This document shows positions 5,248-6,263 of a stretch of 6,263 bases of DNA, in pieces. Position numbers and translations under genes: made by a program. The DNA is taken from contig JAUYJQ010000034.1 in assembly GCA_030699295.1 (NCBI GenBank), positions 1 through 6,263 of the forward strand. The letters are read 5' to 3'. Each line of letters begins with the position of its first letter. Position 1 is the first letter of the stretch. The DNA comes from Candidatus Beckwithbacteria bacterium. GTDB lineage: Bacteria > Patescibacteriota > Microgenomatia > UBA1400 > CG1-02-47-37. The notes below the pieces were generated by a model. That model had not been told where the DNA came from. It was given only the letters and a program-made list of their open reading frames with translations, and made no database searches.

Positions 5248-6104
5248 AAGCGACTGCTTTTGCTCCGGTTAATGTAGCTTTGATTAAGTATTGGGGCAAG
5301 TCTGACCCGATTTTACGTTTACCGGCCAATAGTTCTTTATCGGTTAGTTTAACTAATTTGGGCACAACTACAACGGTCGAGTGGCGGGAAAACGCCGAAC
5401 CGAAAATTATCACTGAGAATAACTTTCCCATGAGCGTAGGCCTTTCGTCATCGGCTTCTGGTTATGCGGCTTTGACCGTGGCGATGGCCGCGGCGGCTGG
5501 GTTAAAATTAAGCGAAAAAGAGTTATCCCGTCTGGCCCGGCTGGGTTCGGGTTCGGCTTGCCGGAGTATTCCCGGCGGCTGGGTGGAGTGGGCTAAAGGT
5601 AATGATAAAGCTTCTTATGGTAAAACAATTTTTCCAGCCAATTGGTGGGACTTGCGGATTTTAGTAGTGCTTTTAAGCACTAAACCAAAACCAGTTAGTT
5701 CTAGTGCCGGTCAAAAACTGGCGGCAACCAGTCCTTATTTTGCAGCCAGAACCAAAGCTGTTCCAGGAAAAATCAAACAAATAAAACAAGCGATTAAGCA
5801 AAAAAACTTCACCGTCATGGGTGAAATTATGGAAGCAGACTGTCTTAATATGCATCAGGTCATGCAGACACAACAGCCGCCTTTGAATTATTTATTGCCG
5901 GAAACAGAAATAGTCATCCAGGCCATCAGGCAGTGGCGGGGGGAAGGATTGGAAAGTTACTTTACGATTAATACCGGTCAAAACGTATTTGTTTTTTGCC
6001 AGCCGCAAAACGAAAGCAAATTGGTAGATAAGTTATCACACACCGGGTGTGTGATAGAGGTGAGGTGGGATAAAATTGGGCCGGGGGCAAGACTACTTGC
6101 CTAG
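5244..6104 (+). CDS. mvaD: Diphosphomevalonate decarboxylase (mevalonate-5-diphosphate decarboxylase), with Asn at the catalytic Asp position
   Basis: This GHMP enzyme performs ATP-dependent decarboxylation of 5-diphosphomevalonate to IPP, the last step of the pathway. Visible motifs in order: NVALIKYWGKSD at 10-21, LPANSSLSVSL at 26-36, NNFPMSVGLSSSASGYAAL at 59-77, ARLGSGSACRSIPGGWVEW at 98-116, a SSSAG-KLAATSPYFAAR segment resembling the eukaryotic SSTEGM stretch, PPLNYL, and YFTINTGQN near 239-247. The last motif is normally YTFDAGPN or YFTMDAGPN, and its Asp is the catalytic base; here it is Asn243 (AAT, 5970-5972). At 286 residues the protein is shorter than family members of about 320-400; the strand-helix section before NNFP is largely missing. 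It starts in an ATGA overlap with the kinase, with AAGGG (5226-5230) rather far upstream. Family membership is firm; activity on the usual substrate is less certain. Confidence 0.88.
   Translation: MKATAFAPVNVALIKYWGKSDPILRLPANSSLSVSLTNLGTTTTVEWRENAEPKIITENNFPMSVGLSSSASGYAALTVAMAAAAGLKLSEKELSRLARLGSGSACRSIPGGWVEWAKGNDKASYGKTIFPANWWDLRILVVLLSTKPKPVSSSAGQKLAATSPYFAARTKAVPGKIKQIKQAIKQKNFTVMGEIMEADCLNMHQVMQTQQPPLNYLLPETEIVIQAIRQWRGEGLESYFTINTGQNVFVFCQPQNESKLVDKLSHTGCVIEVRWDKIGPGARLLA
5665..5682. repeat. 8-bp inverted repeat inside the decarboxylase gene
   Basis: TAGTGCTT at 5665-5672 is the exact reverse complement of AAGCACTA at 5675-5682, with two T between. As RNA the loop would have to open by a pair or more. 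It lies in the middle of the coding region with no obvious role and may be chance. Confidence 0.35.
6034..6056 (-). terminator. Perfect inverted repeat; candidate hairpin terminator for the convergent minus-strand gene
   Basis: TATCACACACC at 6034-6044 is the exact reverse complement of GGTGTGTGATA at 6046-6056, with a single G between. An RNA hairpin of about 10 pairs with a 3-nt loop is possible on either strand. It lies inside the 3' end of the decarboxylase gene. Read on the minus strand it begins about 36 nt after the prenyltransferase stop and is followed by AACTTATCT, which is only modestly T-rich. On the plus strand it is followed by GAGGTGAGG, so it would not terminate there. A terminator role is an inference; the symmetry itself is certain. 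Confidence 0.35.
6086..6101. terminator. Small hairpin at the shared ends of the convergent genes
   Basis: GGCAAG at 6086-6091 pairs with CTTGCC at 6096-6101 around the loop ACTA. The hairpin straddles the region where the two convergent genes stop (6102-6104 plus, 6093-6095 minus). On the plus strand TAGGTTAATTGTCTGTT follows, which is partly T-rich but lacks a clean T-run. It could help end transcription of the operon, though the stem is short. Confidence 0.3.
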
Positions 6105-6263
6105 GTTAATTGTCTGTTGCTGCCACCAGGCAATGGCTTGGTCCAGTTCTTTGGCGTCAAAGTCCGGGAACAGGGTGTCACAAAAGTAGAGTTGGCTGTA
6201 GGCGATCTGCCAGAGCATAAAGCCGGACAGGCGGGTGTTGTTTTGCCCGGTTCTAATTAATAA
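6093..6263 (-). CDS. uppS: Isoprenyl transferase (cis-prenyltransferase, undecaprenyl diphosphate synthase family), C-terminal 56 residues; 5' part outside window
   Basis: The minus strand is open from the right edge to a TAG at 6095-6093. It reads LLIRTG, then RLSGFMLWQIAYSQLYF, DTLFPDFD, and a Trp-rich tail ending LGK. This matches the C-terminal substrate-binding region of UppS-type enzymes, usually IRTGGE-RLSNFLLWQ-AYAELYF-D-LWPDFD. These enzymes add cis-isoprene units from IPP to an allylic diphosphate to make polyprenyl carrier lipid, so the gene would use the operon's product. The Arg of RTG and the Arg and Ser of RLS are kept. Three features are unusual: QNNT replaces the three residues between RTG and the next Arg, adding one residue; the Glu of AELYF, a metal-site residue in the E. 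coli enzyme, is Gln; and the usual RRFG end is absent. The gene overlaps the decarboxylase tail by 12 nt. Confidence 0.85.
   Translation of the reverse strand, partial: LLIRTGQNNTRLSGFMLWQIAYSQLYFCDTLFPDFDAKELDQAIAWWQQQTINLGK

Larger units (their letters stand above)
136..6104 (+). other. Seven-gene overlapping mevalonate pathway operon
   Basis: Each gene starts before its predecessor ends: overlaps are 4 nt (reductase/synthase, synthase/thiolase, thiolase/DUF35, phosphomevalonate kinase/decarboxylase), 16 nt (DUF35/mevalonate kinase) and 14 nt (the two kinases). There is therefore no room for internal promoters outside coding sequence, and a single transcript starting upstream of the window is likely. 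The operon promoter is not visible here. Confidence 0.85.

Noticed and set aside
6057..6075. Classical intrinsic terminator for the plus-strand operon after the inverted repeat
   Set aside because: The repeat is followed on the plus strand by GAGGTGAGG, not a T-run, and lies before the stop codon.
5244..6104. Decarboxylase as a pseudogene
   Set aside because: The frame is uninterrupted, most family motifs are intact, and its overlaps with neighbours are precise; the Asn substitution alone does not show decay.

Overview
The window holds one dense plus-strand operon that encodes every enzyme needed to turn acetyl-CoA into isopentenyl diphosphate (IPP) by the classical mevalonate route. It is flanked by the tail of a probable membrane protein on the left and by the 3' end of a convergent cis-prenyltransferase (uppS-type) gene on the right. 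There are no tRNAs, rRNAs, CRISPR arrays or mobile elements, and essentially no intergenic DNA.

Layout: 2-151 (+) tail of a membrane protein; 136-1173 class I HMG-CoA reductase; 1170-2201 archaeal-type HMG-CoA synthase; 2198-3337 archaeal-type (SCP2-like) acetoacetyl-CoA thiolase; 3334-3618 a DUF35-family OB-fold protein without the usual zinc ribbon; 3603-4418 mevalonate kinase; 4405-5247 phosphomevalonate kinase; 5244-6104 diphosphomevalonate decarboxylase; 6093-6263 (-) isoprenyl transferase, 5' part outside the window. Every neighbouring plus-strand pair overlaps by 4 to 16 nt, which suggests one polycistronic mRNA with translational coupling. The two convergent genes at the right share 12 nt.

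How the genes work together: the thiolase makes acetoacetyl-CoA, HMG-CoA synthase condenses it with acetyl-CoA, and the DUF35 protein probably bridges these two enzymes as in archaea. The reductase yields mevalonate, two GHMP kinases phosphorylate it twice at the 5 position, and the decarboxylase gives IPP. The convergent prenyltransferase would consume IPP to build a long-chain polyprenyl lipid carrier. An IPP isomerase and a trans-prenyltransferase are not in the window.

Organism: the upper half (synthase-thiolase-DUF35 order, class I reductase) is archaeal in style. The lower half (Erg8-like phosphomevalonate kinase, diphosphomevalonate decarboxylase) is bacterial/eukaryotic in style. Shortened proteins, gene overlaps, Shine-Dalgarno-like sites and this mixed pathway would fit a streamlined genome such as a Candidate Phyla Radiation (Patescibacteria) bacterium, but an archaeon cannot be excluded from the sequence alone. 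TGA ends four of the genes, so a code that reassigns UGA is ruled out.

The observations most worth following up are the Asn in place of the catalytic Asp of the decarboxylase, the stripped-down cysteine-free DUF35 protein, and unusual active-site residues in the prenyltransferase fragment.
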